This document shows positions 26,076 to 37,045 of a stretch of 64,000 nucleotides of DNA, piece by piece. Source of the DNA: Stutzerimonas azotifigens (lineage in GTDB: Bacteria > Pseudomonadota > Gammaproteobacteria > Pseudomonadales > Pseudomonadaceae); the NCBI RefSeq assembly GCF_013522725.1, contig NZ_JAAMRF010000005.1, positions 186,001-250,000 on the forward strand, read 5' to 3'. The notes beneath the pieces are model-generated. The model did not search any database. It worked only from the letters and a program-made list of their open reading frames with translations, and was not told the origin of the DNA. Position 1 is the stretch's first letter; each line of letters starts with the position of its first letter. The position numbers and the translations under genes are program-made.

Positions 26076-27791
26076 ATGAACCCGAACAGCCGCTCCTTCG
26101 TCGCTGCGCGTGACTTCCTGCTCGCCCATCGCACCGACTATGCCCGCGCCGTCGAGGGCTTCCGTTGGCCTGAGCTTTCCCATTTCAACTGGGCGCTGGA
26201 CTACTTCGACGAGATGGCGCGCGACAACCGTGCGCCGGCGCTGCGCATCGTCTGCGAGCAAGGCAGCGAAGAGGTCTACAGCTTCGATCGGCTGTCGCGT
26301 CGCTCCAATCAGGTCGCCAATCACCTGCGCAGCCTGGGAGTGAATCGCGGTGACCGGATCCTGCTGATGCTCGGCAACGAAGTGGCGCTGTGGGAAACCA
26401 TGCTCGCCGCGTTCAAGCTCGGCGCCGTGGTTATCCCCGCCACCGGCCTGCTGACCGGCGAGGATCTGCGCGACCGGCTCGAGCGCGGCAAGGTTCGCCA
26501 TGTCATGGTGGGCAGCGATCACTGCGCCAAGTTCGAGGCGCTCGACGGCGACTACACGCGGTTGTGCATCGGTCAATCGACGGCGGGCTGGGCCGGCTAC
26601 CGCGCCGCGGATGAAATGCCCGAAACGTTCGAGCCGGACGGGCCGACGCTCGCCAGCGACCCGCTGCTGCTCTACTTCACCTCCGGCACCACCTCCAAGC
26701 CCAAGCTGGTGTTGCACAGCCACCAGAGCTACCCGGTCGGGCACCTGTCCACCCTGTACTGGATCGGCCTGCAGCCCGGCGACCTGCACCTGAACATCTC
26801 CTCGCCGGGCTGGGCCAAGCATGCCTGGAGCTGCTTTTTCGCACCCTGGAACGCCGGCGCCTGCGTGTTCATCCATAACGTGGCGCGTTTCAGCGCGCCG
26901 GGCCTGCTCGCCGCCCTCGAACGTTACGGCGTGACGAGCCTGTGCGCGCCGCCGACGGTCTGGCGCATGCTGATCCAGGAAGACCTCGCCACCTACCGCG
27001 GCCGCCTCAAGTTGCGCGAGGTGATCGGCGCCGGTGAGCCGCTCAACCCGGAGATCATCGAGCAGATCCAGGACAGCTGGGGCCTGACCCTGCGCGACGG
27101 CTACGGCCAGTCGGAAACCACCACGCTGGTCGGCAATACGCCGGGCCAACCGGTCAAACCGGGCTCCATGGGCCGGCCCCTGCCCGGTTACCAGGTGGTA
27201 CTGCTCGATGCCGACGGCAAGCCGGGCGACGAAGGCGAAGTGGCGCTGCGGATCGATCCGCGCCCGCTCGGGCTGATGACGAGCTACGAGGACAGCCCCG
27301 AAAAGACCGCCGAGGTGATGCGCAACGGTTACTACCGCACCGGCGATACCGCGGTGCGCGACAGCGACGGCTACATCACCTTCGTCGGTCGCGCCGACGA
27401 CGTGTTCAAGGCATCCGACTACCGCATCAGCCCCTTCGAGCTTGAAAGCGCCCTGATCGAGCACGACGCGGTGATGGAAGTGGCCATCGTGCCCAGCCCC
27501 GACCCCGTTCGACTGTGCGTGCCCAAGGCGTTCCTGATCCTGGCCCAGGGCCACGCGCCCTGCCCCGAGCTGGCGGCCGACATTCTCACTTTCGCCCGCG
27601 AGCACCTGGCGCCCTACAAGCGGGTGCGGCGCCTGGAGTTCGTCAGCGAGCTGCCCAAGACCCTGTCGGGGAAGATCCGCCGGGTCGAGCTGCGCCAGCT
27701 CGAAGCACGGCGGCGCAAGGGCGAAACGCGCCAGCCGCACGAGTACTTCGAAGAGGACTTCCCATCGCTCAAGGTCGGCGTGGCCTGCTGA
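26076..27791 (+). CDS. AMP-forming acyl-CoA synthetase, ACSM-like
   Basis: A 571-residue adenylate-forming ligase that activates a carboxylic acid to its CoA thioester. Motifs: [19 protein letters not shown] (P-loop-like A3), [14 protein letters not shown] (A5), [39 protein letters not shown] (A7-A8, in pieces) and the C-terminal Lys in [10 protein letters not shown]. The N-terminus FNWALDYFD resembles medium-chain/branched-chain ACSM enzymes. As first gene of a valine/isobutyrate-type operon it could let free isobutyrate or another short acid enter the pathway. GGAGA sits before the ATG. Confidence 0.88.
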   Translation: MNPNSRSFVAARDFLLAHRTDYARAVEGFRWPELSHFNWALDYFDEMARDNRAPALRIVCEQGSEEVYSFDRLSRRSNQVANHLRSLGVNRGDRILLMLGNEVALWETMLAAFKLGAVVIPATGLLTGEDLRDRLERGKVRHVMVGSDHCAKFEALDGDYTRLCIGQSTAGWAGYRAADEMPETFEPDGPTLASDPLLLYFTSGTTSKPKLVLHSHQSYPVGHLSTLYWIGLQPGDLHLNISSPGWAKHAWSCFFAPWNAGACVFIHNVARFSAPGLLAALERYGVTSLCAPPTVWRMLIQEDLATYRGRLKLREVIGAGEPLNPEIIEQIQDSWGLTLRDGYGQSETTTLVGNTPGQPVKPGSMGRPLPGYQVVLLDADGKPGDEGEVALRIDPRPLGLMTSYEDSPEKTAEVMRNGYYRTGDTAVRDSDGYITFVGRADDVFKASDYRISPFELESALIEHDAVMEVAIVPSPDPVRLCVPKAFLILAQGHAPCPELAADILTFAREHLAPYKRVRRLEFVSELPKTLSGKIRRVELRQLEARRRKGETRQPHEYFEEDFPSLKVGVAC

Positions 27792-27835
27792 GCCGCCCGC
27801 TAATCGAGCCCCCTACATACCCGAGGACTTCACCC

Positions 27836-29347
<1,512 letters not shown>

Positions 29348-29360
29348 GCCGGAGACGACC

Positions 29361-30134
29361 ATGAACGACAGTACCCTGCGCGTCGAAGTAAGCGACGGCG
29401 TCGGCCTGCTCACCCTCGACCGGCCAAAGGCGCTCAATGCGCTGAACAGCCAATTGATCGGCGAGCTGAATCAGGCGCTCGACCGCCTGGAGGCGGACCC
29501 TGCGGTCGGCTGCATCGTCATCACCGGTTCGGCGAGGGCGTTCGCGGCGGGCGCGGACATCAAGGAAATGGTCGATCTGAGCTATCCGCAGAGCTACCTC
29601 GGTGACTTTTTCGCCGCCGCCGACCGCATCGCCCAGCGGCGCAAGCCACTGATCGCCGCGGTCGCCGGGTACGCCCTGGGTGGCGGTTGCGAGCTGGCCC
29701 TGATGTGCGACTTCATCTATGCCGCCGACACCGCCCGTTTCGGTCTGCCGGAAGTCACCCTCGGGGTGATGCCCGGCATCGGCGGCACCCAGCGCCTGAC
29801 CTGGGCGCTGGGTAAATCCAAGGCCATGGAAATGTGCCTGACAGGTCGCCAGATGGATGCCCTCGAAGCCGAACGCGCGGGCCTGGTGGCGCGCGTCATA
29901 CCGGCCGACGCCTTGCTGGAAGAAACCCTGCAGGTCGCGCGGGCGATCGCCGGCCGGTCCCGCCAGTCGGTTCTGATGATCAAGGAAAGCGTGAATCGCG
30001 CCCTGGAAATCGGCCTCGCCGAGGGGATTCGATTCGAGCGACGTCTGTTCCATTCGCTGTTCGCCACGGCCGATCAGAAGGAGGGCATGCAGGCCTTCAT
30101 CGACAAGCGCGCCGCACAGTTCGGCCACCGCTGA
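29361..30134 (+). CDS. enoyl-CoA hydratase
   Basis: A 257-residue crotonase. Oxyanion-hole segments are [13 protein letters not shown] and [15 protein letters not shown], and the acid/base Glu residues lie in [18 protein letters not shown]. In this operon it should hydrate methacrylyl-CoA to 3-hydroxyisobutyryl-CoA, the substrate of the hydrolase encoded two genes later. Broad short-chain enoyl-CoA activity is typical. It is 13 bases after mmsA. Confidence 0.92.
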   Translation: MNDSTLRVEVSDGVGLLTLDRPKALNALNSQLIGELNQALDRLEADPAVGCIVITGSARAFAAGADIKEMVDLSYPQSYLGDFFAAADRIAQRRKPLIAAVAGYALGGGCELALMCDFIYAADTARFGLPEVTLGVMPGIGGTQRLTWALGKSKAMEMCLTGRQMDALEAERAGLVARVIPADALLEETLQVARAIAGRSRQSVLMIKESVNRALEIGLAEGIRFERRLFHSLFATADQKEGMQAFIDKRAAQFGHR

Positions 30135-30193
30135 ACCCCACTACCGACCGCTCGCGGCTTGGCTGCCGGCGGTTCGAAACGGAGAAAATGACC

Positions 30194-31087
30194 ATGTTTA
30201 TCGGCTTTCTGGGACTGGGCAACATGGGTGGCCCGATGGCGCTCAACCTGCTCAAGGCGGGCCATCAGCTCATTGTTTTCGATCTGTCGGCCGATGCGAT
30301 GGCCCGTGCCGTCGAAGCGGGCGCCTCGGCAGCGGACTCGCCGGTCGCGGTGGCGCGTGCGCCGGTCGAGCTCATCATCACCATGCTGCCCGCCGCTATC
30401 CACGTGCGTCAGGTCTATCTGGGCAGCCAGGGCCTGCTCAACCATGTCAGGCCGGGTGTGATGCTCATCGACTCGTCGACCATCGACCCGATGAGCGCAC
30501 GGGAAGTTGCCAAGGCCGCGCAGGAGCATGGCAATCCAATGCTCGATGCGCCGGTGTCCGGCGGCACCGGTGGTGCGGCGGCCGGCACCCTGACCTTCAT
30601 GGTCGGCGGCTCGGCGGCCGACTTCGACCGCGCCCAGCCGATCCTCGCGACGATGGGCAAGAACATCGTGCACTGCGGAGACTCGGGCAACGGACAGGTC
30701 GCCAAGGTGGCCAACAACATGCTGTTGGGCATCTCGATGATCGGCGTCGCCGAGGCGATGTCCCTGGGCGTTTCCCTGGGCATGGACCCCAGCGTGCTGG
30801 CGGGTGTGATCAACACCTCCAGCGGACGCTGCTGGAGTTCGGACACCTACAACCCCTACCCCGGCGTGCTGGAAAACGCGCCGGCCTCGCGCGGCTACAG
30901 CGGCGGCTTCGGCACCGACCTGATGCTCAAGGACCTGGGCCTGGCAACCGAGGCAGCCAAGCAGATTCGCCAGCCGGTGATTCTCGGCGCTCTCGCCCAG
31001 CAGCTCTATCAGCGTTTCAGTGCCGATGGCCATGGCGGTCTGGACTTCTCCGCCATCATCCAGACCTACCTAAGGCAGCAGCCATGA
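30194..31087 (+). CDS. mmsB: 3-hydroxyisobutyrate dehydrogenase
   Basis: A 297-residue beta-hydroxyacid dehydrogenase that oxidises 3-hydroxyisobutyrate to methylmalonate semialdehyde with NAD. The N-terminal Rossmann motif is FLGLGNMGGPMALNLLKAGH, the substrate motif DAPVSGGTGGAAAGTLTFMVGG and the catalytic Lys in GNGQVAKVANNMLLG. The ATG at 30194 is nine bases after GGAG, a better spacing than the ATG six bases earlier. It overlaps the next gene by four bases (ATGA). Confidence 0.93.
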   Translation: MFIGFLGLGNMGGPMALNLLKAGHQLIVFDLSADAMARAVEAGASAADSPVAVARAPVELIITMLPAAIHVRQVYLGSQGLLNHVRPGVMLIDSSTIDPMSAREVAKAAQEHGNPMLDAPVSGGTGGAAAGTLTFMVGGSAADFDRAQPILATMGKNIVHCGDSGNGQVAKVANNMLLGISMIGVAEAMSLGVSLGMDPSVLAGVINTSSGRCWSSDTYNPYPGVLENAPASRGYSGGFGTDLMLKDLGLATEAAKQIRQPVILGALAQQLYQRFSADGHGGLDFSAIIQTYLRQQP

Positions 31088-32127
31088 ACACAGCCGAAGC
31101 GCCGGTACGCAGCGAGGTTCGCGACGGTGTCGCACACCTGATCCTCGACAGACCGGAGGGGCTCAACGCGTTGACGCTGGGCATGGTATGTCAGCTACAC
31201 GCCCATCTGCAGGCCTGGGAGGCAGACCCCTCGGTGCGGGTGATCGTATTGCGTGGTACCGGCGACAAGGCCTTCTGTGCCGGCGGAGACGTGCGCTCCC
31301 TTTACGAGAGCCACCGCAGCGGCAGCGACATGCACGAGCACTTCTTCCGCGACGAATACGCCCTGGACCAGTACATCCACCGCTACCCCAAGCCCATCGT
31401 CGCGTTCATGGACGGCTTCACCCTCGGCGGCGGCATGGGCCTGGCTCAGGGCGCCAGGCTGCGTCTTGTTACCGAGCGCAGCCAGCTGGGCATGCCGGAG
31501 ACGGCCATCGGCTTCTTCCCCGATGTCGGCGCGAGCTATTTCCTGCCGCGCCTGCCCGGTTGCCTCGGGCTGTACCTGGCGTTGACGGGCAACCGTATCG
31601 GCGCGGCCGATGCACTCCATTGCGGGCTGGCCGACGGCTATGTGACCAGCGACGCGCTCGCATCGCTGGACTCCGCCCTGCTCCATCTGCACGAAACCGA
31701 CGGCATGGTCCGGCTGTTCGAGCAGCACCTGCAGCGCGAATTGCCCAATCCGCCTTTGGCGACCCTGCAACCGGCCATCGACGAGCATTTCGCCGGGCCG
31801 GACGTTGCCTCGATCCTGCAATCGCTGGAAGGTGAGCAACACCCGGAATACCACGACTGGGCTCGGGAAACCCTCGAGCTGCTACACAGCCGCTCGCCGA
31901 TGGCCCTGGTAGTGACCCACGAGCTGCAACGGCGCGGCGCCGAACTCGACCTGGCAGCCTGTTTCGAGATGGAACAGCACGTCGGCGCACTCTGGTTCGA
32001 GCATGGCGACATTGCCGAAGGCGTGCGTGCGATGCTGGTGGACAAGGACCAGAAACCACGCTGGCGTTACCAACGCCTCGAGCAGGTCACCGCCGAACAG
32101 GTCGAGCATTTTTTCGATGGCCTCTGA
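31084..32127 (+). CDS. 3-hydroxyisobutyryl-CoA hydrolase
   Basis: A 347-residue crotonase-fold thioesterase. It has the HIBCH-specific GTGDKAFCAGGDVRSLYE and MPETAIGFFPDVGASYFLPRLPG, longer than a hydratase by about 90 residues. It releases CoA from 3-hydroxyisobutyryl-CoA so MmsB can act. The start overlaps mmsB. Annotation as a plain enoyl-CoA hydratase would be a common error because the fold is shared. Confidence 0.92.
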   Translation: MNTAEAPVRSEVRDGVAHLILDRPEGLNALTLGMVCQLHAHLQAWEADPSVRVIVLRGTGDKAFCAGGDVRSLYESHRSGSDMHEHFFRDEYALDQYIHRYPKPIVAFMDGFTLGGGMGLAQGARLRLVTERSQLGMPETAIGFFPDVGASYFLPRLPGCLGLYLALTGNRIGAADALHCGLADGYVTSDALASLDSALLHLHETDGMVRLFEQHLQRELPNPPLATLQPAIDEHFAGPDVASILQSLEGEQHPEYHDWARETLELLHSRSPMALVVTHELQRRGAELDLAACFEMEQHVGALWFEHGDIAEGVRAMLVDKDQKPRWRYQRLEQVTAEQVEHFFDGL

Positions 32128-32230
32128 CGGTTGCGTGCCTTCGCATGTCTGAAGGTGGACGGTGGGGCCGCCTAGGGGCCCCGCCCAGGTGGCCGCCGGC
32201 ATGCGCCCTACAAGAACAAGGAACAGCCCT

Positions 32231-33382
32231 ATGCATGATCTGGAACTGACCGAAGAGCAAATCATGATCCGCGACATGGCGCGCGACTTCGCCCGCCGCG
32301 AGATCGCACCCAATGCCCAGGCCTGGGAAAAAGCCGGCTGGATCGACGACCGGCTGATCGCGCAAATGGGCGAGCTCGGCCTGCTGGGCATGGTGGTGCC
32401 TGACCACCTGGGCGGCAGCTACACCGATTACGTCGCCTATGCCCTGGCGGTGGAGGAAATCTCGGCGGCCGATGGCGCCACCGGAACGATGATGAGCGTG
32501 CACAACTCGGTGGGCTGCGGCCCCTTGCTGCAATACGGCAGCGACGAGCAACAGCAGGCCTGGCTGCCGGACCTCGCCAGCGGGCGCGCCATTGGTTGCT
32601 TTTGCCTGACCGAGCCGCAGGCCGGTTCCGAAGCCCACAACCTGCGCACCCGTGCCGAGCTGCGAGACGGCCAGTGGGTGCTCAACGGCGCCAAGCAGTT
32701 CGTCACCAACGGCAAGCGCGCCAAGCTCGCCATCGTGTTCGCCGTGACCGATCCGGAGCTGGGCAAGAAAGGCCTTTCCGCATTTCTGGTGCCGACCGAC
32801 ACGGCGGGCTTCAACGTCGAGCGCAGCGAACACAAGATGGGCATCCGCGCTTCGGACACCTGCGCCATCACCCTGAACGACTGCCGCATCGCAGAGCAGA
32901 ACCTGCTCGGCGCGCGGGGCAAAGGCTTGGCCATCGCCCTGTCGAACCTGGAGAATGGACGCATCGGCATCGCCGCCCAGGCCCTGGGTATCGCCCGGGC
33001 GGCCTTCGAGGCGGCGCTCGGCTATGCCCGCGAACGGGTGCAGTTCGGCACGCCGATCATCGGCCACCAGAGCATCGCCAACATGCTGGCCGACATGCAC
33101 ACCCGGATCAACGCCACCCGGCTGATGGTGCTGCACGCCGCCAGGCTCAAGACAGCCGGCCTTCCCTGCCTTTCCGAAGCTTCCCAGGCCAAACTGTTCG
33201 CCTCGGAAATGGCGGAAAAGGTGTGCTCGCAAGCCATCCAGATCCATGGCGGCTACGGCTTTCTCGAAGACTATCCGGTGGAGCGCTATTACCGCGACGC
33301 ACGCATCACCCAGATCTACGAAGGCTCCAGCGAAGTGCAGCGGCTGCTGATCGCCCGCCAGCTCGCCGACTATTCCCTGTAG
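32231..33382 (+). CDS. acyl-CoA dehydrogenase, isobutyryl-CoA type
   Basis: A 383-residue flavoprotein that desaturates an acyl-CoA and passes electrons to ETF. Signatures: [18 protein letters not shown] and [32 protein letters not shown] (seen in pieces), which carry the FAD-binding and catalytic Glu regions. In this context it is most likely isobutyryl-CoA dehydrogenase (methacrylyl-CoA forming). The chosen ATG gives the family start [11 protein letters not shown] 100-base gap separates it from the hydrolase, so it might have its own promoter. Confidence 0.9.
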   Translation: MHDLELTEEQIMIRDMARDFARREIAPNAQAWEKAGWIDDRLIAQMGELGLLGMVVPDHLGGSYTDYVAYALAVEEISAADGATGTMMSVHNSVGCGPLLQYGSDEQQQAWLPDLASGRAIGCFCLTEPQAGSEAHNLRTRAELRDGQWVLNGAKQFVTNGKRAKLAIVFAVTDPELGKKGLSAFLVPTDTAGFNVERSEHKMGIRASDTCAITLNDCRIAEQNLLGARGKGLAIALSNLENGRIGIAAQALGIARAAFEAALGYARERVQFGTPIIGHQSIANMLADMHTRINATRLMVLHAARLKTAGLPCLSEASQAKLFASEMAEKVCSQAIQIHGGYGFLEDYPVERYYRDARITQIYEGSSEVQRLLIARQLADYSL

Positions 33383-33415
33383 CACCGAGCGGCGAAGGTA
33401 CGGTTATTGCTTCGA

Positions 33416-33437
33416 TGGTTAGCAGATTTGCTAGCAA
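33416..33437 (+). promoter_or_regulatory. GntR operator pair upstream of the GGT-family gene
   Basis: TTGCTAGCAA (33428-33437) is a perfect 10-base palindrome. A weaker copy, TGGTTAGCAG (33416-33425, 7 of 10), begins 12 bases earlier. Both lie 24-45 bases before the start codon at 33461. The same palindrome recurs at the other promoters of this module. Confidence 0.6.
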
Positions 33438-33460
33438 TTTAAGCAACCGGAGCCTTAACC

Positions 33461-35032
33461 ATGAAAGCCCATTCCCGCCGCGGCGTGATCTGCACGCCGC
33501 ACCCCGACGCCAGCGCAGCCGGCATGCGGATACTCGACGCAGGCGGCACCGCCATCGATGCGATGCTCGCCGCCAGCGCCATGCTCGCGGCCGTGTTTCC
33601 GCACATGACCGGTATCGGTGGCGATGCCCTCTGGATGATCCACGACGGCAAAGTACGCACCATCATGGGGATCGGCCAGGCCGGCCAGCGCCTGCCCGAG
33701 GGCGGTCGCATCGGATTGCGTGGCCCGACAGCGGTCGCCACCACGGCCGGCGCGTTGGCGAGCTGGCAGACGGCCCAGGCCATTAGCCGCAATCAATGGG
33801 ACTCGCGTATGGGCTGGCAGGACCTGCTCGGCGACGCGGCAACCATGGCCCGCACCGGAATAGCGGTGTCCGATTCCCAGCTGTTCTGGCAAGGCCAGCG
33901 CAAGGTCCTGATCGAAACGCTGCCGGATCTTCACAGCCTGTGCAAACGCGATGGGCGGTGGCTCCAGCCGGGCGATCTGCTGCAACAGCCGCGTCTGGCC
34001 AATACGCTCGATCACCTGGCGCTGCGTGGTATCGAGGACTTCTACCAGGGCGAACTGGCGCAGGCATTCGCCGCCGAATTCGAGCGGCTCGGCTGCGGCC
34101 TGGACGCGGAGGATCTCGCCGCCACGCGGGCACCGGAGGTCGAGCCGATCTCGGTACGCTACCGCGAGGGCACCCTGTTCAACGTCGCGCCACCCTGCCA
34201 GGGCCTCTATACGCTGCAGGCGATGGCCGCGCTGCAGCACAAGCCGGTCGCCTCTGCCGGCAATGGCAGCGCGCTGTACTACCACTATCTGGTCGAAGCG
34301 ATAAAACAAGGGCTGCTGCGGCGCAATGCCGAACTCCACGACCCAGCCAACAGCGGTTGGAATTTCGCGTCGACCCTGGGGCTCGAGCAGGCGCAACGCA
34401 GCGCCCAGCGCATCGATGAAGGACGCGCGGCGCCCTGGTCCGAGCCCGGCAAACCGGCCGACACCATCTGGATGGCCGCCACCGATGCGCAAGGCCGCAC
34501 CGCCTGCCTGATCCAGAGCCTGTTCCATGATTTCGGCTCCGGCTGCATTCTCGGCGACACCGGCGTGCTCTGGCAGAACCGCGCGGCGGGCTTCAGCCCC
34601 GACGCTGCCCACCCCAACGCCTGGGCACCGGGCAAGCGTCCCGCGCATACCCTCAATCCTTCCTGCTACCTGGGCGACGACGGCAGCCGGCTGTTCTTCG
34701 GCACCCAGGGTGGCGACGGTCAGCCGCAGACGCAGATGGTCCTGGCGACCCAGCTGATCGACTTCGGCCGGCCCATCGACGAGGCCTTGCGCACGCCCCG
34801 CTTTCTGCTGGGACGCAGCTTTTTCGACAGCACCGACAACCTCAAGCTCGAGGCCGACATAGGCGAGGATGTGATCGGCGGCCTGGCGGCGCTTGGCCAT
34901 GACGTCGAGGTCATCGAACCGCTCAGCCCGTTCACCGGTCATGCCGGGGCCATCAGCATCGAGCGGGACGGCAAGCGCAGCGCCATGCACGACCCGCGCG
35001 GCCAGGGTGTCAGCCTGGGACAATCCGAGTGA
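33461..35032 (+). CDS. gamma-glutamyltransferase-family protein (Ntn hydrolase)
   Basis: A 523-residue gamma-glutamyltransferase-fold protein without a signal peptide, so cytoplasmic (YwrD-like). The large-subunit start HPDASAAGMRILDAGGTAIDAMLAA is typical. Thr335 in ADTIWMAATDAQGR aligns with the autoprocessing nucleophile Thr. Later come SLFHDFGSGCILGDTGVLWQNR and NPSCYLGDDGSRLFFGTQGGD. It may hydrolyse a gamma-glutamyl or other amide bond in a transported substrate. It overlaps the frame of the next regulator by four bases and sits under a GntR operator. Confidence 0.85.
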   Translation: MKAHSRRGVICTPHPDASAAGMRILDAGGTAIDAMLAASAMLAAVFPHMTGIGGDALWMIHDGKVRTIMGIGQAGQRLPEGGRIGLRGPTAVATTAGALASWQTAQAISRNQWDSRMGWQDLLGDAATMARTGIAVSDSQLFWQGQRKVLIETLPDLHSLCKRDGRWLQPGDLLQQPRLANTLDHLALRGIEDFYQGELAQAFAAEFERLGCGLDAEDLAATRAPEVEPISVRYREGTLFNVAPPCQGLYTLQAMAALQHKPVASAGNGSALYYHYLVEAIKQGLLRRNAELHDPANSGWNFASTLGLEQAQRSAQRIDEGRAAPWSEPGKPADTIWMAATDAQGRTACLIQSLFHDFGSGCILGDTGVLWQNRAAGFSPDAAHPNAWAPGKRPAHTLNPSCYLGDDGSRLFFGTQGGDGQPQTQMVLATQLIDFGRPIDEALRTPRFLLGRSFFDSTDNLKLEADIGEDVIGGLAALGHDVEVIEPLSPFTGHAGAISIERDGKRSAMHDPRGQGVSLGQSE

Positions 35033-35052
35033 ACGCCGACGATGAGCGCGCG

Positions 35053-35082
35053 TTGCCTGCCCAGGCGGTGCTAGCGGATAAT
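35053..35082 (+). promoter_or_regulatory. probable promoter of the GntR regulator gene
   Basis: TTGCCT (35053-35058, 4 of 6 to -35) and GATAAT (35077-35082, 5 of 6 to -10) are 18 bases apart. An operator copy (35068-35077) lies in the spacer and touches the -10 box. This placement argues that the regulator starts at ATG 35125, not at the GTG that overlaps the previous gene. Confidence 0.5.
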
Positions 35083-35101
35083 CCCGGCCGATTGCTAGCT
35101 A
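35068..35101 (+). promoter_or_regulatory. GntR operator pair, autoregulatory
   Basis: GTGCTAGCGG (35068-35077, 7 of 10) and TTGCTAGCTA (35092-35101, 9 of 10) are copies of TTGCTAGCAA spaced 24 bases, two or so helix turns, apart. They flank the predicted transcription start of the regulator. Confidence 0.5.
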
Positions 35102-35124
35102 CTCAGGCCGCACTAGAGGATCGG

Positions 35125-35820
35125 ATGGGCGTCAAGACCGTCACCGCCAAACAGATCGAAGTCCAGCGCATCGTCGATGCGCTGTCCAAGGCCATCGCGC
35201 AGCACCGCCTGCCGCCGGGCATGCGCCTGATCGAAGCGCAGATCGTCGATGCGCTGCAGGCTAACCGCAACCATGTGCAGGTCGCGTTGCAGCGCCTGGC
35301 GATGCAGAAGATCGTCAGCATCGAACCCAACCGCGGCGCCATGGTGGCCCAACCCAGCGCCCGCGAAGCGCGGGAGATCTTCACCGCGCGGCGCGCCATC
35401 GAGCGCGCCATCGTCGAGTCCATCACGCCGCAAACGATGCGCAAGCATCGCCAGCGCATCGCCCAGCACATGGAGAGCGAGCGCAAGGCCACCGGATCCA
35501 CCGATCGCCGTGCCATCGTCCGTGAGCTGAGCGACTTTCACCTGATGCTCGGTGAAATCTGCGGCAACTCGGTGCTCGCCGATCTGCTGGCCAACCTTAT
35601 GGTACGCAGCTCGCTGATCGTCGCCCTCTACCAGCGCAACGACCATCCGCCCTGCGCCTCGGACGAGCACCAGGACATCGTCACGGCGCTCGAAGAAGGC
35701 GACCAAGGCCGCGCGGTCGCAGTGATGATCGAGCACCTGGACGAGCTCGAGGGCCAGCTGGCCCTCGAAGAACCCGCACCGCCCGAGGTCAACCTCAAGC
35801 AGGCGCTCGCCGACCTCTGA
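35125..35820 (+). CDS. GntR family regulator, FCD (FadR) subfamily
   Basis: A 231-residue repressor-type regulator. Residues about 10-75 are the GntR winged helix (IVDALSKAIAQHRLPPGMRLIEAQIVDALQANRNHVQVALQRLA). The helical FCD domain follows, with REIFTARRAIERAIVE, the metal/ligand-region motif DFHLMLGEICGNSVLADLLANLM and the late His in DEHQDIVTAL. The ATG at 35125 is preferred over GTG 35029 because a promoter and two operators lie in between and AGAGGA precedes it. It probably controls this module through TTGCTAGCAA sites. Confidence 0.85.
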   Translation: MGVKTVTAKQIEVQRIVDALSKAIAQHRLPPGMRLIEAQIVDALQANRNHVQVALQRLAMQKIVSIEPNRGAMVAQPSAREAREIFTARRAIERAIVESITPQTMRKHRQRIAQHMESERKATGSTDRRAIVRELSDFHLMLGEICGNSVLADLLANLMVRSSLIVALYQRNDHPPCASDEHQDIVTALEEGDQGRAVAVMIEHLDELEGQLALEEPAPPEVNLKQALADL

Positions 35821-35821
35821 A

Positions 35822-37045
35822 TCAGACCGGAGACAGCAGCCGTGGCTGCGAGCGCTCGAAGGTCTGCCGCCCGCCCTTGAAGCCCATCAACGGCGGGCTG
35901 ATCTGTGCCACCACCGCAGCCGGCGACGGTGCATCGAAGACGACGAAATCAGCCCGACAGCCCGGCGTTAGGCCATAGTCGGGCAGGCGCAGCAGACGTG
36001 CCGACTCGGCCGATATCCAACCCAGGCACAGCAACAGTTCGGCTTCGGTGCCCAGTTGGCTCGCATTGGCGAACAGGTTCGCCTGCCGGACCAGCGAGGC
36101 ATCGCCATAGGGCGTGAAGGGATTGCCGATGTTGTTGGTCGACACCGAACAGGTGACGCCGCAGCGATGCAGCTGTGCCAAAGGCGCCAACCCGCGCGGT
36201 TTGTTGTGGAACTGCTCGCGACCGGTCAGGAACAGATCGGTGCTGGGCAGGCAGGTCACCTGCACACCCGCATGCGCCAGTGCGCGGCCGATCTCCTGCA
36301 ACTGCGGCAGCGCGATGGCCGAGAGCTTGGTGACGTGGCCGATGGTCACCCGCCCGCCCCAACCGTGCGTCTCGGTGCAGCGGATCACCTCGTGCACGGT
36401 CATCCCGGCCGGGTCGAGGTCGAAATCCAGGTGGAAATCCAGGTCGCGGTCGTATTCCACAGCCAGCTCGAAGAGGCGGCGGATCTGCGCTGCCGGGTCG
36501 GCGTCCATGTAGGGGCAACCGCCGAGCACCTCGGCGCCCTGCTCCAGCGCCTGGCACAGCAGAGCCTCGGTACCGGGGTTGTCGAGCAGCCCTTCCTGCG
36601 GAAACACGCAGAGCTCGAGGGTCAGCGCCCAGGCGTAATCGGCCTGCAGCCGCCGCACGGCCGCGAAGCCAGTGAGACCAATCTGCGGGTCGAGTTCCAC
36701 ATGGGTGCGCATGTGCGTGGTGCCCTGGACGATGGCCATCTCCAGCACCCGAGCGCCACGCTGGTAGACGTCATCTTCGGTGAAGCCGGCCTTGGCCGCG
36801 CGGGTCTGCTCGATCGCCTCGGCCAGGGTGCCGGCCTCGAGGCGGCAGCGCTCCATGATGCAAGCCTTGTCCAAATGGATATGGGTTTCGATCAACCCCG
36901 GCAGCAGCAGCCGGCCTGCCAGGTCGAGGGTCTGGTGGCTGACAGCCCTGCCGGGCTCGCTGACGAAGCGCCCCGCTTCCACCCACAGTTCGGACAGTTC
37001 GGCGCCCTGCCCCAGTCTGGCATTGAGGATGTGCAGATCGCTCAT
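35822..37045 (-). CDS. cytosine-deaminase-like amidohydrolase
   Basis: A 407-residue cytoplasmic amidohydrolase. The metal-binding HIHLDK (55-60) and His205 (DFHLDFDLDPAG) and His237 (GHVTKLSA) are kept. At the usual SDNIRDPF motif of cytosine deaminases this protein has STNNIGNPFTPYGD (302-315), so the conserved Asp is Asn. That suggests a different substrate or metal arrangement from CodA. It is the last gene of the minus-strand transporter operon and overlaps the transporter gene by four bases, so it probably processes the imported compound. Confidence 0.85.
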   Translation of the reverse strand: MSDLHILNARLGQGAELSELWVEAGRFVSEPGRAVSHQTLDLAGRLLLPGLIETHIHLDKACIMERCRLEAGTLAEAIEQTRAAKAGFTEDDVYQRGARVLEMAIVQGTTHMRTHVELDPQIGLTGFAAVRRLQADYAWALTLELCVFPQEGLLDNPGTEALLCQALEQGAEVLGGCPYMDADPAAQIRRLFELAVEYDRDLDFHLDFDLDPAGMTVHEVIRCTETHGWGGRVTIGHVTKLSAIALPQLQEIGRALAHAGVQVTCLPSTDLFLTGREQFHNKPRGLAPLAQLHRCGVTCSVSTNNIGNPFTPYGDASLVRQANLFANASQLGTEAELLLCLGWISAESARLLRLPDYGLTPGCRADFVVFDAPSPAAVVAQISPPLMGFKGGRQTFERSQPRLLSPV

